Part shown: piece after piece, positions 10,971 to 22,799 of the stretch
How the letters are laid out: each line of letters begins with the position of its first letter
Numbering within the stretch: the first letter of the stretch is position 1
Origin: Catonia carolina
Lineage: Eukaryota > Arthropoda > Insecta > Hemiptera > Achilidae
NCBI GenBank assembly: GCA_035578175.1
Contig: JAQMRL010000004.1
Span: forward strand, 43,667,401-43,731,400
DNA length: 64,000 nucleotides
Direction of reading: 5' to 3'
Program-made: the position numbers and the translations under genes
Notes under the pieces: model-generated
Databases searched by the model: none
Told to the model about the DNA's origin: nothing
The model's input: only the letters and a program-made list of their open reading frames with translations

Positions 10971-11333
10971 AATCATGTACAAAAAAAAACTGATTCAGGG
11001 ACTAAAGAAAACAAAGAGGATAAACTTCAAACAAGCTTAGACCAAGCCATAAAAGAGAATGGAGAAGGATACAAGTGTCAACAAAAAATACACTCGATTG
11101 AGGATGAAGAATTAGAGGTTGCTAAAGAGTTCTTCGACTTCCTCAGAAACTGTCGCCGACTGCCCAACAAATATCGTCGCCTACATAATGTCCCGGAAAT
11201 TGCCATAAGGAGCGCTTCCAACGCGCAGAAAGCAGTGCCTCCCCTCCAACATGAAGTGGACACGCCGGCGGTGGGGGGTTATAAAAACAGCTGCGTTGAA
11301 CCGCAAGAGCCGACTCCTTCATCAATGCTCTAA
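10971..11333 (+). pseudogene. coding-like fragment of unknown protein, no start codon
   Basis: A frame with no ATG at its 5' side runs to a TAA at 11331-11333. It includes VAKEFFDFLRNCRRLPNKYR and HNVPEIAIRSASNAQKAVPP. Codon use is GC-richer at third positions than anything nearby, and the residue mix looks protein-like. I do not recognise a domain. It may be part of a retroelement ORF1/gag-like protein or an exon-like fragment of a host gene. The 5' boundary is arbitrary. Confidence 0.4.
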
Positions 11334-11463
11334 ATCTACCCCTCCCCGAATCAGAATCATAATAATAAAAAAAATTTACCTTCAATTATTCCTTCCTAAT
11401 ATTCCCAATAAAAAATCCAAAATAGTTCCATAATCATATTCTCCGAGCGATCAGGTGAATGAT

Positions 11464-11943
11464 TCGGTTCGCAAGAGCCACTCACTATCCAGCCCCCGAC
11501 CAGAAACGAACACCAGAAGAAGAGAAAGAAGAATAGACCAGCCGAGACCGGACGCAGCCATCCCTCGACGACGCTACCGGTGGCGAACGTCACATTCCCG
11601 CACCGGTCAGCCGAAGAAAGCCCGTGCGTGCCGGCTGACGCCACGGAGAAGAGTGAGTCTAGCACAAGCCCGGAGGGAACCGCCTCAGCCGCGCTATCGG
11701 CCGACGAGCTACGCCGACTCGACACGGCGGGGCTCTGGGAGCCACCACTGCCACGCTCCAGTGGAGACTCAACTACCGCTGAGGGAAGGCTAAGCCTGAA
11801 TCCGGTAGCCGAGCCATCACCCTTCGGACATCGCGCTGCACACGCCGGCTCGACGCGTCCGGTCACCTACAACGGCCCTTTTCAGGGCCACCCATCTTGC
11901 AAGACGAAGGTTTGGCCACCTATCGTCGGCCTCGGTCGGTGAC
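11464..11943 (+). pseudogene. GC-rich coding-like frame, low-complexity Ser/Pro/Arg protein
   Basis: After a TGA near 11461 one plus frame stays open to the TGA ending at 11943. It reads a basic patch (NEHQKKRKKNRPAET), then a Ser/Pro/Ala-rich region containing SADELRRLDTAGLWEPPLP, and ends PSCKTKVWPPIVGLGR. There is no ATG, and a GTG at 11580 is the only start-like codon. The basic and low-complexity make-up resembles the ORF1 product of some non-LTR retrotransposons, but this is inference. The other plus frame from 11455 and the minus frame at 11396-11866 are also open, as expected in GC-rich DNA, so the strand is uncertain. Confidence 0.35.
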
Positions 11944-12345
11944 AAAACATAAACCGAAAAATACTTGTTGAAAAGATCTCTGTAAAAATATTTCGGAAAA
12001 ATAATTTCTATACCAAGACAAACTTAAATTAACGTTATTGGCTTTAGAAAATTCCATCAGATATACACGACCGTTAGGAATGGCATAAACTGGCTGAAAC
12101 GCTTTAAGAGATGAGAGCACAGTGGTTAAAGAAGACGAAGCAGCAAAAATCCATTAACCGAAAACAATTGTTAAGAGATTCATGGCTATTCAATTAAAAA
12201 TGAGAAAATTTTTCAGTAGGTACATTCTATAAAAAAATATTTCGAATATTTTGTTTAATAATTTTATTGTTTCGCTTCAGTAGTAGGTTACCGTATAGAA
12301 AATTTTCTGGCATCACTGAACAATTAGATGTTGTACCAATATAAT
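11944..12345. other. stretch without recognisable feature
   Basis: Composition returns to AT-rich immediately after the GC-rich island. Nothing can be supported. Confidence 0.5.
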
Positions 12346-12415
12346 TATACAATATAATATTATATAATAATATATTGTATAATTATACAATATAATATAA
12401 TTATTACAAATATAC
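12346..12415. repeat. AT palindrome
   Basis: TATAATTATACAATAT recurs as its reverse complement ATATTGTATAATTATA across a short AT spacer, forming a perfect stem of at least 16 bp. Confidence 0.8.
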
Positions 12416-12424
12416 TAAGGTATA

Positions 12425-12772
12425 TTGTTGTTGTTTTGGTCATCAGCCGAAAGGCTGGTTTGAACATCTAGAAACTTACTAAGTAAAACTATGAGTGAGG
12501 TGGTTTGCAATTGCCTTCCTCACTGAGTTGAAAGTATGCTTATCAGCATGCCAGGCCCTCTGAAAAGCATACATTTTCCACCCTTCCCATGATACCTTTA
12601 CTTCATTGGCTGTATAATGAAATTCATTACTCTCAGAGGAGATAACTGAAACTAGTGTCTTTTACACCTCTACCTATTCTGTTCTTAAATGCTTTAGACA
12701 TATAATTGGCTGATCATGTGATAAGAAATATAACTATTTTTTGTAGTCCTGAAACTAGCAGATCGAGTGTAG
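12425..12772 (-). repeat. Family A retroposon
   Basis: Starts with TTGTTGTTGTTTTGGTCATC and ends at GATCGAGTGT. It lacks the last roughly 35 bp of the family's 5' end and has internal deletions. Confidence 0.85.
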
Positions 12773-12853
12773 AAGTTCTTATAGAAGTTCAAGTCTTTGA
12801 GACATTTTGTATCTGAGAGTTTAGGAATCTGCAGATAACTATAGCCCTTACAT

Positions 12854-13209
12854 GTTGCTTAGGTCAGCCGAAAGGGTGGTTTGATCCTCAAGAGGCTTCA
12901 CTAAGTAAAACGAGGAGTGAGGTGGTTTTACCGTGCCTTCCTCACTGAGTGGAAGAGTTTGCTTATCAGCGTGCCTGGCCTTCTGAAAAGCATCTACTTG
13001 CCACCCTGAAAATGACACCTTTACTACATTTACCGCAAGGTCTATAATAAAATGAAATTTATTACTTTCAGAAGAGATAACGCTGATAAGTGTCTTTTAA
13101 ACATCTACCTCTTCTGTTCTTGAATGAATCAGTCATTTAAATGGCTGAAGATGTGATAAGAAACAGGTTGACTGCAAATAACTTAACACTCCACCTGTAT
13201 GTTACGGGA
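12854..13209 (-). repeat. Family A retroposon
   Basis: A second copy in the same orientation, 81 bp from the previous one, ending CCACCTGTATGTTACGGG. Its minus-strand internal frame is open from AVNVVKVSFSGW to the 3' end despite many substitutions. Confidence 0.85.
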
Positions 13210-14608
13210 AGACTATGTATACTGATTGCTTTATTTCCCTGATTCTAATTCGAGTAAATTTTGTGCTCGTATGATTATGAAATTATCGTCAAATACGGAT
13301 TAAAAAGTAATGAATATAGGCTACATCAGAAAATGAGGTTAATTTAAATTGACAGAAAATGTAGGTACTATATTGAAAATTTAATAATTTCCGGAAAATA
13401 CCAAGTGTTCTTCATAAATTCCGTGATATGACAAACATGGAACATTATGTTGACAGTACATTCAAATAACACATCCATATACCTTTTCAAGATATTTGTT
13501 GAACAGATTTCCTCATCCCGGTAAGGAGACAACAGGAGAATTTAGTAACGTTAGTACTTCAGAAGATATACGGTATTATATTTGCAGGCAAAGCTATAGA
13601 AAGACATCAAGACAATGAAGGAAGAGGTGGCTATTAAGAAAAGGGAGGATGGACAGAATGGATAAGATGAGCGAAAGAGAAAGCGAGCTAAGAAACAGAG
13701 AGAGAGAAAACAGACAATGGTCAAGCTAGTAGTAGCACGGAATAGCAAAGGATGTTCGCTACTGTAGGCAACATTTATATATTGGCTACAGTCTCTTGTT
13801 GGAGATTCAATAAAGGGTGTTATTTATAGTCAACGGCCTTTTCTTGTACTATTGCTTCTATACACTCTGTTGATACCCTCGTCTTCTAGTCTCATCTTCA
13901 CCTTCGTCTTCTTTGTCCACTTCTTGTCCTTCATCTCAATCCTTCTATCCCCACCATACTCTCAACAAGTTACAGAGAAAAGTAAAATAAAATATCTCTT
14001 GACCCATCGGATTTTTCAACACATTTTCTTGAAAAGACCTCTGACCCTTACTTTTTTTCTTATTCTACATTACCTCGTCTTTTTTTTGCTCTTTCCAAGC
14101 AATCGAGTCATCTACTATATGTCACAAACGTTATATGATTTGATCTTCTTATCTGCAAATTTTGTATTTTCCGTTTCACTCTGGAAATGAATTTTAAATT
14201 AGCTTCGTGCTCAAGAATAACAAGTTTTATCTATCACAAACCTCAAATGTTATCAACAAATTCAAAATTTTATTGCACACAGTAACCATAAACAAAAAAA
14301 CCCTCGGAAACAATTTTGTATTGTAAATACTTTGTGAAAGAAATCTCACACTGGTTTCTTCGGTGAACTCCATCGTTTTATAAGAATTTAATTTCCAGGC
14401 GTCAATGTAACCCAACAGAACATAATTTTGTCTTAATAAATCAACATTTTTTCAAAGATTATTACATTTTACATCAAAAAATTTCTCCGAAAATATCTTC
14501 TGCATTAATCTAAATAAATGACAACCTCATTTTTCAATATTGTGTTAAAACCTACATATAAATATCTTTCATTCACGCATTACAATTCTTAAACTTCGAA
14601 ATCATCTA
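13210..14608. other. stretch without recognisable feature
   Basis: A purine-rich tract (about 13610-13710, many GAGAGAAA words) is the only visible peculiarity. Open frames at 13551-13748 (-) and 13852-14190 (+) are hydrophobic or low-complexity and I do not accept them as genes. Confidence 0.5.
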
Positions 14609-14610
14609 CA

Positions 14611-14790
14611 GGACTGGCCCGTAAAGTAACGTTTAGCGGAACTGACTCCTAAGTCAGGGGTTTAGGGTTCGATTCCCGGTCAACTCTGGAAATTGTTTTG
14701 TAACTAATTTTCACCTCTCATCCTTCAACCTCTGCATTAGGATTAACTTACAAAACGGTCAGACGTAAAACCAAAATAAAACTACTTTTG
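14611..14790 (+). repeat. SINE4, tRNA-Arg-like head
   Basis: GGACTGGCCCGTAAAGTAAC is followed by a stem-loop CTGACTCCTAAGTCAG and the box B GGTTCGATTCC. The stem-loop resembles the anticodon arm of tRNA-Arg(CCT). The acceptor ends do not pair and SINE-type sequence (CTCTGGAAATTG) follows, so this is a tRNA-derived retroposon and not a tRNA gene. Only one copy is evident. Confidence 0.55.
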
Positions 14791-14978
14791 TAAGACCAAA
14801 AGTTAATAAATCCTTTTTGGCTAAATCTTTTGTTTGTTTAGGTCCGAAGTTCTTTAAGCTGTTAGCCTACTGAAATTAAAAATAGCTTAAACATGTTAAC
14901 ATTTTCAAGAAATGTTAAAGATTGGCTCGATGACATAAGTGATGTTAATCCACTTGTAAGAATTGTGAATTCTTACCG

Positions 14979-15828
14979 GAACTACGCGTTTTCAGACCCC
15001 CTGAACCCACAAAAAAACGTGTTTTTAGCGATTGGTCCGTGTGTGAACAGAATATCTCAAGAACGGAACATCGTACTAACTTGAAACGAAAGTTAGGTAC
15101 TACCACCGGAACCGACAATAACATTTTCGTCAAAATCGGTCAACCGGAAGTAGTAGTTTATTCATGTAATTTTTCACTTTTTTGCGATTTTCTCAAAAAC
15201 GGCTCCTACGATTTTTTTAAAAATCGCCTCGTTTACTAAATTTTTTATGCTCTAAAAGATAGGATAGGCGCCATGTCTGCTGAAATTCTTGGAGAGGCTG
15301 TTTTTACGTAAAAAAAAAATTATTTTTTTAAAAATTGCGGCTTTAATATGCATTTAAGCGCAAAATGTAGCTATAATAGAAGTTGTATAGTAAACAATTT
15401 AAAATCCTACAAAATTTATTTCAATCAATTTTTTTTATAACGCATATTTTAGCGGCAATTAGCAATTTTCTGTTTTTTTTCTCATGAAAACGTGTAAAAA
15501 AATAAATCGATGTTTTTAAGATTTCAGCCTCAGTATGCATTTTACGACAAAAGTGTATAAATCAAATTTACAGAAAATTAAAAGATCTACAACTTTTATT
15601 TTGAGCATTTTTCTCCATAGAGCCTAGTTTAGCGTGTAAGAGTAATTTTCCGTATTTTTAAGCCAAACTAGGTTGATTTTCATCATGCGTCTTTCACTCA
15701 CGATTAAAATTAGGTTAGTTTTTGTTTATTTCTAACGTTTTCTTACTAATGTTAGGTTATATTGTTAATTATTTGCAATGGCAAGAGAAAGTTGTGTGAG
15801 TGTTTCACACCAGATTTTTATGTATTTT
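14979..15828 (+). mobile_element. Family B copy, 5' truncated
   Basis: Begins inside the family at ACCGGAACTACGCG and runs to the hairpin terminus GGCAAGAGAAAGT...GTGTGAGTGTTTCACACC. The internal words match other copies throughout. Confidence 0.9.
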
Positions 15829-15918
15829 TTTTATAACCACTGTTTACTTGATTTGGTAGTTATCTATTCCTAGTTGATACGATATAATTTTGTATTTGTA
15901 TAAAGTGGAATAAATAAA

Positions 15919-15920
15919 TA

Positions 15921-15961
<41 letters not shown>

Positions 15962-15963
15962 GT
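15919..15963 (+). repeat. (TTA)n microsatellite
   Basis: About 13 TTA units follow AAATATTG. Confidence 0.95.
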
Positions 15964-15964
15964 G

Positions 15965-16135
15965 CTAACCCTGATGTGTGTACGTAGCAATCTGTTCAAT
16001 TTAAAAACAATAATTTAACATCCCATGACCCAATGAGATGAGGATGATTTGTATGTAAATGAGGTTTATTCTTGTACAGACTTACGCAAACCATTCCTGA
16101 GAGAGTATGGTTAATTGAAAGGGACCTAATAAAAT
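15965..16135 (-). repeat. SINE1 tail fragment
   Basis: Matches the 3' half of the SINE1 copies at 18430 and 49095. The minus strand reads TTCAATTAACCATACTCTCT and CATCCTCATCTCATTGGG. The tRNA-like head is missing. Confidence 0.8.
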
Positions 16136-17020
16136 AATTAATTAAAACAAATTCTTTGTAAACTGCATCAACGATACTCCAGAATTTGGGACATGTCAAA
16201 CTATTTCAACAATTATCAATATTTATATATTGTTGTTTTTTATTAGTTTAATTTAGTTACACAAATAATTAGAGTTGTGGGAAATAGGACAACAAATTTA
16301 TGGGAAGTTTTAACGGAAATTTAAATTAAAAACAGTCGTTAGTTATGAACTATTATTCTACTTATGAAGTTACTGTACACTAACTTTTAATGACGTACTT
16401 TACCGTTTAAAATTTGACATGCAATTCAATGGTCTTAATGAAAACCAATATATTACGTCAAATGCACCAAATATAAAAGCAAGTTTAGGTTATTAAAACT
16501 TTTAATAATTAAGAAAAGAACATTACTATCCACTTTAAAAATGTTAATATTTAAAAATTTTAAATGAATTTTTGTGTTTCGTTCCTGGTTAAAAAATTTA
16601 TTATTTTTAAAGAAAGACGTAGTTATTCCGACCTTCAACCCACTTATTAATTACAAATTATGTACGAAAGCGGACCTAAAAGTATTTCGCGCCCATTTTT
16701 AAGGTGGGTGCTTGAACAGGACTACTTTGTGGTGTGCGTGGTAGTGCCCAATGAGGGGCAATTGTTCCCAGAAGCTCAAACAATACAAATATAAAACCCA
16801 GAAATATGGATAAACTGACTAATTAAAACTCTTTTGCTCTAAAAATGTTTACTTTCTTTTGTAAAACATACATGGAGAGTTAAGCCTTGCCACTGGCGCA
16901 TCCACTTGACACATAACATGATCTGTACTATCCCTTCCTAGTTCAGATTCTTGGTGCACCCTAAGCTGTATGAGCTTTAAGTTGTCACTAATCTTTTTAC
17001 TTTAATAAATCCCTTTTGCT
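16136..17020. other. AT-rich stretch without recognisable feature
   Basis: No supported feature. A slightly GC-richer patch at 16680-16780 is not assignable. Confidence 0.5.
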
Positions 17021-17021
17021 A

Positions 17022-17174
17022 ATGGACGAAAGAGCCCAAGTTACCTAACTGAAGAAAGTTACCAATGATATAGGATGTGACAGTTACTAAGAATTGAAGA
17101 ATAAAGGCAATGAAAGAACGACGTGGAGATTTGCTGCCAACTAATTTTGGGATTGTGAACTAAAGAAGTTCTTT
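17022..17174 (+). pseudogene. LINE C-terminal remnant (LKQ..KD.GC type)
   Basis: One frame reads LKKVTNDIGCDSY, a stop, then ELKNKGNERTTWRFAAN. This matches the end of a widespread insect LINE polymerase (LKQ..KDVGC.SY.EMKR...W). The fragment at 35377-35889 encodes the same segment on the minus strand. Three in-frame stops are present. Confidence 0.55.
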
Positions 17175-17289
17175 TCCAAAATTGATGTCAAATGAAACTC
17201 TCTGAAAGAAATAGAGATAGCCACTGACGTCTTGTAGAGTCACAAGATTGGTCAGACTTAGAAATGAGATTGTCAGTGCTAGAGCTGGA

Positions 17290-17540
17290 GTTAATGTCAG
17301 CGTTGTGGAGTTTAAAAAGTTAAACTAGTACGATCGCATAAGGAGGATGCCTGAAAGTAGATGGTTTCAGGTGTTATGGAGATGGATACCAAAGACGAAC
17401 GGTGAGATCGTTCACCAGAAAGAATATGTGTTGAACCACGAGGCTTAGTAACTTGAGAGAGATGACTGACAGGATGTGGTTAGAACGCGAGAAACATAGA
17501 AAAATGCACTGTTCGAAGTCTTTTAGATGGTAATTTTTAT
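17290..17540 (+). pseudogene. RTE-like LINE C-terminal remnant
   Basis: One frame reads YDRIRRMPESRW, VLWRWIPKTNGE and LERDD (stop) QDVVRTREK. It parallels HVQRMSGERWPKKILEYCP and ERDLGERDWMDRRRW in the RTE copy at 61399-62523. Several stops are present. Confidence 0.5.
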
Positions 17541-18422
17541 GTTATTTACAATGAAAAATTTTTATTCTATTATAAACTTTCGTTTGTTTGAAATTAATAA
17601 TTAATTAATTAATTAATTGTAAATGGCTATATTTCTTTTTTACTTAAGTTTTAATTTAAATTGTAAACGTTTGTACAAATAAATTTAATGTGTTAGTAGC
17701 TTAAGCAATTTTATTGTACTACTTAACTGTTTATTTATTATGTTATTCTAACAATTTTGCAATTTGTTTATAAATATTTGTTATAAATTTTAAGGAATTT
17801 GTAATATAAATATAACCAGATTCTGAAAGAACTTAAATTAAACGTCACAACGCTTTATTATTTTTAAGAATTCAGGATTCGAACAACAGGTTTTTAGTTA
17901 TCCAATCAAATACTACTATCAAACCGTTGCTAGAGAAATTTCAAATCTTATTACACATTTATTTTAGAAATTACGATTGTCAGAAAAGATAATTTTATTT
18001 TTAAATACGATTAAACTCTTCCAGGAAGAATTTAATAACGATAACGATAACAATAAACAAAAAAATGTAGTAATACAATTTATTCAATATTTATTTTTTG
18101 TAGAAATAAAAAACATTAAATAAATTTCAATTTATACATTACTTCCACCCGACCGGAGATAAAGATATTCTTTATTTAGAAAAGAAAGGTTATTTAATTA
18201 AATTTTATCTTTTATTTTTACACTTTTGTCGACATTTATTATGATAAAACAACAAAAACATGAATTAAATACCTACTTCAAAATAAAATATTAAATCGAC
18301 ACAGAAATATCTAAGGCAGAAAAATTTAAAACGTTAATTACATAATAAATTCTATAAAAACTCAGAAACATGAAATAATTAGTTTCAATTTAATATTTAA
18401 AGAAACAAAACATAAATATTAG
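17541..18422. other. AT-rich stretch without recognisable feature
   Basis: Very A/T-rich with a short (TTAA)n run near 17597-17620. Nothing else can be supported. Confidence 0.55.
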
Positions 18423-18429
18423 ATGTAAA

Positions 18430-18755
18430 CGAAACCCACCGGGTTGATCTAAGAGTAAGAAGTCGTCGTCGCCGCTGTTAAACAGCTGATTTTCGGATAC
18501 GAAGGTGGTTCAAATCCTAGTAAAGGTAGTAACTTTCATACGGATTTGAATACTAGACGGTGGTTACTAATGTACTTAGAAGGTTGGGGCTCAATTAATC
18601 ATAATCTCTCAGTAATGATCTTGTCTGAGGAAGTACAGGACTACACATCGTACACATCATCCTTATTTCTTTGGGTCATGGGTTGTTCATTGTTCTAAAT
18701 TGAACAGATTACAACGTATACATATCAGAAATAAACAGAGAAAAATATATAAAAA
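18430..18755 (+). repeat. SINE1, full length
   Basis: The head reads ACCCACCGGGTTGATCTAAG and contains the inverted pair CTGTTAAACAGCTGATTTTC, followed by box B GGTTCAAATCC. The body runs through ACGGATTTGAATACTAGACG to TGAACAGATTACAACG. The 7-base word ATGTAAA at 18423-18429 and 18756-18762 may be the target duplication. A second full copy lies on the minus strand at 49095-49425. Confidence 0.85.
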
Positions 18756-19019
18756 ATGTAAATAGAGCATTTCGTTAATTACATCAGGATTTCTAAATTA
18801 TAATAAAAAAATTCTTTTATGAGACAATGCGTCTCATGATTGGTGGCAATTTTTAAAAAGGCTTGCCTTTAACTTATGGCAAAAAACCATTAAATTTCTG
18901 TAACCTAATCTTTAAGAGGAATCGAATGACACTACTTTTGTTTCCAGATTCCGAATTTGATTTCTTAACTTTCGGTTTTGGGCCCCTTCCGGTCGAAACC
19001 GAAACTTCAAACGCAATCC

Positions 19020-19442
19020 AGGCCCTCTAACTTTTATTTTCAACATTTCTTAGTATAACGCTTAGTTTAGCGGTAATTAGTGATTTTCTGCTTTTTTTCA
19101 TGAAAATCTATAAAAAAATGGACTTTTTAAGATTTCGGCCTTAGTATGCATTTAACGACAAAAAAGAGCATAATAAAATTTATAGAAAATTAACAGATCT
19201 ACAACTTTTATTTCAAGCATTTTTTTCAACAGATCCTTTGTTTAACGTTAAAGTGTGATTTTGCGTATTATTAAGCCAAACTAAGGTTGGTTTTCATTTT
19301 GCATCTTTCACTCATGATTAAAATAAGGTTATATTTTTTGAGGTTAATTTTTTTTGTTTTTTTCTAATGTTAGGTTACAAGGCTCATTATTTGCATTGGT
19401 AAGAGAAAATCGCGTGTGTTTTACACGAGATTTATTTATACA
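19020..19442 (+). repeat. Family B 3' segment
   Basis: Covers the family B sequence from CTTTTATTTTCAACATTTCT to the terminus GGTAAGAGAAAATCGCGTGT. The terminal hairpin is degraded. Confidence 0.85.
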
Positions 19443-20002
19443 TTCTTTATAGTAGTAGTGTGAAAACTGACTTGTATTTGTTTCTAAAACAATTTCGTAT
19501 TTGTTTTAAACTAACTCGTATTTGAGAGTCATTTTAATGGAAAAAGGAAATTCACCAAATTTTGTAAATTTATCAGCTGAAGTTGACATTAAATTAGTTT
19601 AAAGTGAAACAGAACAACAAAATATCATTTCATGGTGGTTGCCTGTCACTGCCCAACGTTTTAAATTACAGAATCCCTCTATTTCAACTGCAATACACTG
19701 CATTTCATGCATGAAGCAATTTCAAATACGAACTAAAATATTAATTACATTTTCCATAAGATACTTTCGTAATATATAAAAAATTTGTAGAAAAATAAAG
19801 GTTCCTTAATATTGATATTACAAAGCTGATATCCATAGATCAGGGAAAAGTTAAAATTAAATTAAATTTTAAGCACAAACTGAGTAGTAGTTTTATCTTT
19901 CTAATATACGTATTATGTTCTGTACAAAGAAACAAAAAAACTTTCTGATCGTCAGAAAAGGTTCTGATTGGTCTAAAAGCGTGGAACAACAGAGCTCACC
20001 AA
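19443..20002. other. AT-rich stretch without recognisable feature
   Basis: No feature supported on either strand. Confidence 0.55.
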
Positions 20003-20924
20003 CTGTAAAAATCTGGTGTGAAACACTCACACAACTTTCTCTTGCCAATGCAAATAATTAAATATAAACCTAACATTAGTAATAAAACATTAGAAATAAA
20101 CAAAAAACTCACCTCAAAAAACATTAGTGACATACGCAAAATTAAAATCGACCTCAGTTTTGCTTAAAAATACGGAAAATCGCCCATTCACGCTAAACTA
20201 GGCACAGTACAAAAAATGCTTTAAATAAAAGTTGTAGATCTCTTAATTTCCTATAAATTTGATTATATACACTTTTGTCGTAAAATGCATTCTAAGGCCG
20301 AAATCTTAAAAAAATAGATTTTTCCCACGTTTTTGTGAGAAAAAAACAGAAAATTGCTAATTACCGCTAAACTAAGCGTTATACAAAAAAATGTTTGAAA
20401 TAAAAGTTGTAGAATTTTACATTCTCTACAACTTTTATTATATAACATTTTGCGCTAAAATGCATATTAAAGCCGCAATCTTAAAAAGAAAATGTTTTTA
20501 CGTAAAAACAGCCTCACGCAGAATTTCAGCAAACATGGCGCCTACCCTATCTTGTTGAGCATAAAAAATGTAGTAAACCAGGCGATTTAAAAAAAAATCG
20601 TAGGACCAGTTTTTGAGAAAATCGCAAAAAAGTGAAAAATTATATGAATAAACTACTACTTCCGGTTGACCGATTTTGATGAAAATGTTCGTGTCGGGTC
20701 CGGTAGTGGTATGTAACTTAAGTTTTAAGTTTCAAGTTCGTACAATGTTCCGTTCTTGAGATATTCTGTTCACACACACACACAGACCAATCGCTAAAAA
20801 CATGTTTTTTTGGGTTCAGGGGGTTTGAAAACGTATAGATCCGGTGAAAACTCGATTTCGAAAAATCGACATGAAAACAATACTTTCCTTCCTATATATT
20901 CATATAGGCAAGAGAAAGTAAAAA
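20003..20924 (-). mobile_element. Family B, full length
   Basis: Best complete copy. It opens at the left with TAAAAATCTGGTGTGAAACA, the family hairpin, then ACTTTCTCTTGCC (20034-20046). It closes with the exact inverse GGCAAGAGAAAGT (20907-20919) followed by AAAAA. A hairpin TTCCTATATATTCATATAGG lies just inside the right end. There is no coding capacity. The asymmetric layout (inverted repeat terminal at one end, subterminal plus hairpin at the other) is that of non-autonomous Helentron-type elements. Confidence 0.88.
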
Positions 20925-20936
20925 GCATTAAAGTTA

Positions 20937-21177
20937 CATTTATCTCCTCTGAGAGTAATGTATTTCATTTTACAGCCAGACCCTGTGGTGAATGAAGTGA
21001 AGATGTCATTTGCAGGGTGGAAAGTAGATGCTTTTCAGAGGACCTGGAATCCTGGTAAACATACTTTTTCACTCAGTGAGGAAGGCATTGGTAAACCACC
21101 TCACTCCTCATTTTACTCAGTAAAGCCTCTAGAGGTTCAAACCAGCCTTTCGGCTGATGACCTAAACAACAACAAAA
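20937..21177 (+). repeat. Family A, 5' truncated
   Basis: Starts inside the family at ATTTATCTCCTCTGAGAG and ends GCTGATGACCTAAACAACAA. It abuts the family B copy to its left. The internal frame (MYFILQPDPVV to DDLNNN) is fully open. Confidence 0.88.
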
Positions 21178-21322
21178 ATAATCGTAGTCTAAAATTTGGA
21201 AATTTCTGAAGCTAAAATATTTTTTTTTAAATATTGTCTTGTGACATATTATTGGAAATTTTATGAAATTTAAAAATGGTAATTGTACGGTTTTTGTTTT
21301 ATCATCAGTTGAAAGGAAGATA

Positions 21323-21643
21323 CAGGGCGTTCCCGCAAGTTTCCATAGTAATTACAGTTATGACCACCATTTTGGAATGCGCTAATATTTTTGAAATCGG
21401 TTTTCACAAAAATGTTAAAAATTTAAATTCCTCAAAAATGATATACCGCACAATAAGTGTTTTTATTTAAAATATTGAATTGTAACCCGTAACCTACGTT
21501 GAGGGCAACCCTGTATTTGAATGGGAACTTTTATTTTTTATGCATTACTTGGAAAAGATTTCGTGGTAATAATTCTCTTTCAAGTTTCTATGTTAAACCG
21601 TTCTTTCAGAATTGAACTCTTAACAGTTAACAGGTCCACCCTG
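21323..21643. mobile_element. possible MITE with CAGGG ends and TA duplication
   Basis: CAGGGCGTTCC at the left and GGTCCACCCTG at the right form a short imperfect inverted repeat flanked by TA (21321-21322, 21644-21645). The 321 bp interior has no coding capacity. The ends are short, so chance pairing is possible. Confidence 0.4.
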
Positions 21644-22141
21644 TATATAGTACATTATCCAAATTTAATTTACGGTTTGTGGTAAATTTAATAATAAAAA
21701 AAGCAATTTCCTAATGAAAAATATAACGTAAGCTGAAGAAATAAAGACATCAAAAGTAGGCTGTTTAAATAAAATGGAAAAAGGAAGGAAGATTCAGAAA
21801 AGCATGAAGGCGAGAAAATTGAGTCGGAAAAGCGGAATACTTCTACAGAGACGAGGTGTAATTTTCTTGAACAAAGATGTTATTTAAGAAGTTTTACACT
21901 TTCTATTTTACTTTTAACTGATTAATGTTCCAGGAACGTTTTTAAATAATTCCGTACTTGAATAACCACCGCCATTTAAACTAACACTTCATGAGCAGTC
22001 TTATAATAAAATATTTTAAAAGAAACAATCTTTTATGGAATAATTTCCACCACAGAAATACATCATTTCCACAAAACACTTTTACTCTACCTAAAAAATA
22101 TGAATATAAATTTACTTTCACAGATTCTTTATTTAAAGTTG

Positions 22142-22190
22142 AATCAACATGAAGTTTGGTCATTAGCGACTACAGTGAGTTGTGTAACGT
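22142..22190 (-). repeat. SINE2 tail fragment
   Basis: Contains GGTCATTAGCGACTACAGTG next to a degenerate CATCAACTGC, the SINE2 3' module. Confidence 0.5.
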
Positions 22191-22635
22191 TATTCTTAAA
22201 TGGAAACTGTTAAAAGTTTCCAAACCATTCGAACACAGGACCGTCAGCTTCACACACGAGCATTTTGAAAAATACGCTATTAGCAGGTGAGCGTATGGCT
22301 AAGTGAAAACTGACGTTTTCATAAAATAATTTTCTTTTAAAAAAGATTTAATAACACCTTTTATTGATGAAATATAATTGCTTATTACCAAAGCAACAAT
22401 TATTATTTTATAAAAGATGTCTTACATTCTTGTCGAAGAATGTGTCAAGTGGTCTTCAACATCTTCATCCATTACAAAACATAAAACTAGGCAGTACATA
22501 GCTGCTTCATGTCACTAGTATTACCATAAACCGTAGAGATACAACATTCTATGTCACCTACGAGTATAAAAACATAATAACAAAACATCCTCTTAGAAAA
22601 ATATCGATCAATGATTGGTTACGAGAGAGTATATA
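22191..22635. other. stretch without recognisable feature
   Basis: No feature supported. Confidence 0.5.
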
Positions 22636-22799
22636 CTAGGGTGTCCCACGAAGAGGTTGCTATTTTTGAATTGATATGTCGCACATATCGCACACTCTAC
22701 AGACTGGAAACTTCACAGTTATAATAGGTTTATAAATAAGTAAAAAAGTAATCTCGAGTTTCATTTGCTTAAGATTAATCAAAACAAAATGCCAATTTT

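Noticed and set aside
11396..11866. 156-codon minus-strand frame
   Set aside because: It overlaps two open plus frames in GC-rich DNA, ends in a low-complexity hydrophobic run and has no recognised motif. I treat it as a shadow.
14611..14690. Possible tRNA-Arg gene
   Set aside because: The anticodon arm and box B are tRNA-like, but the acceptor stem does not pair and SINE-type sequence continues downstream.
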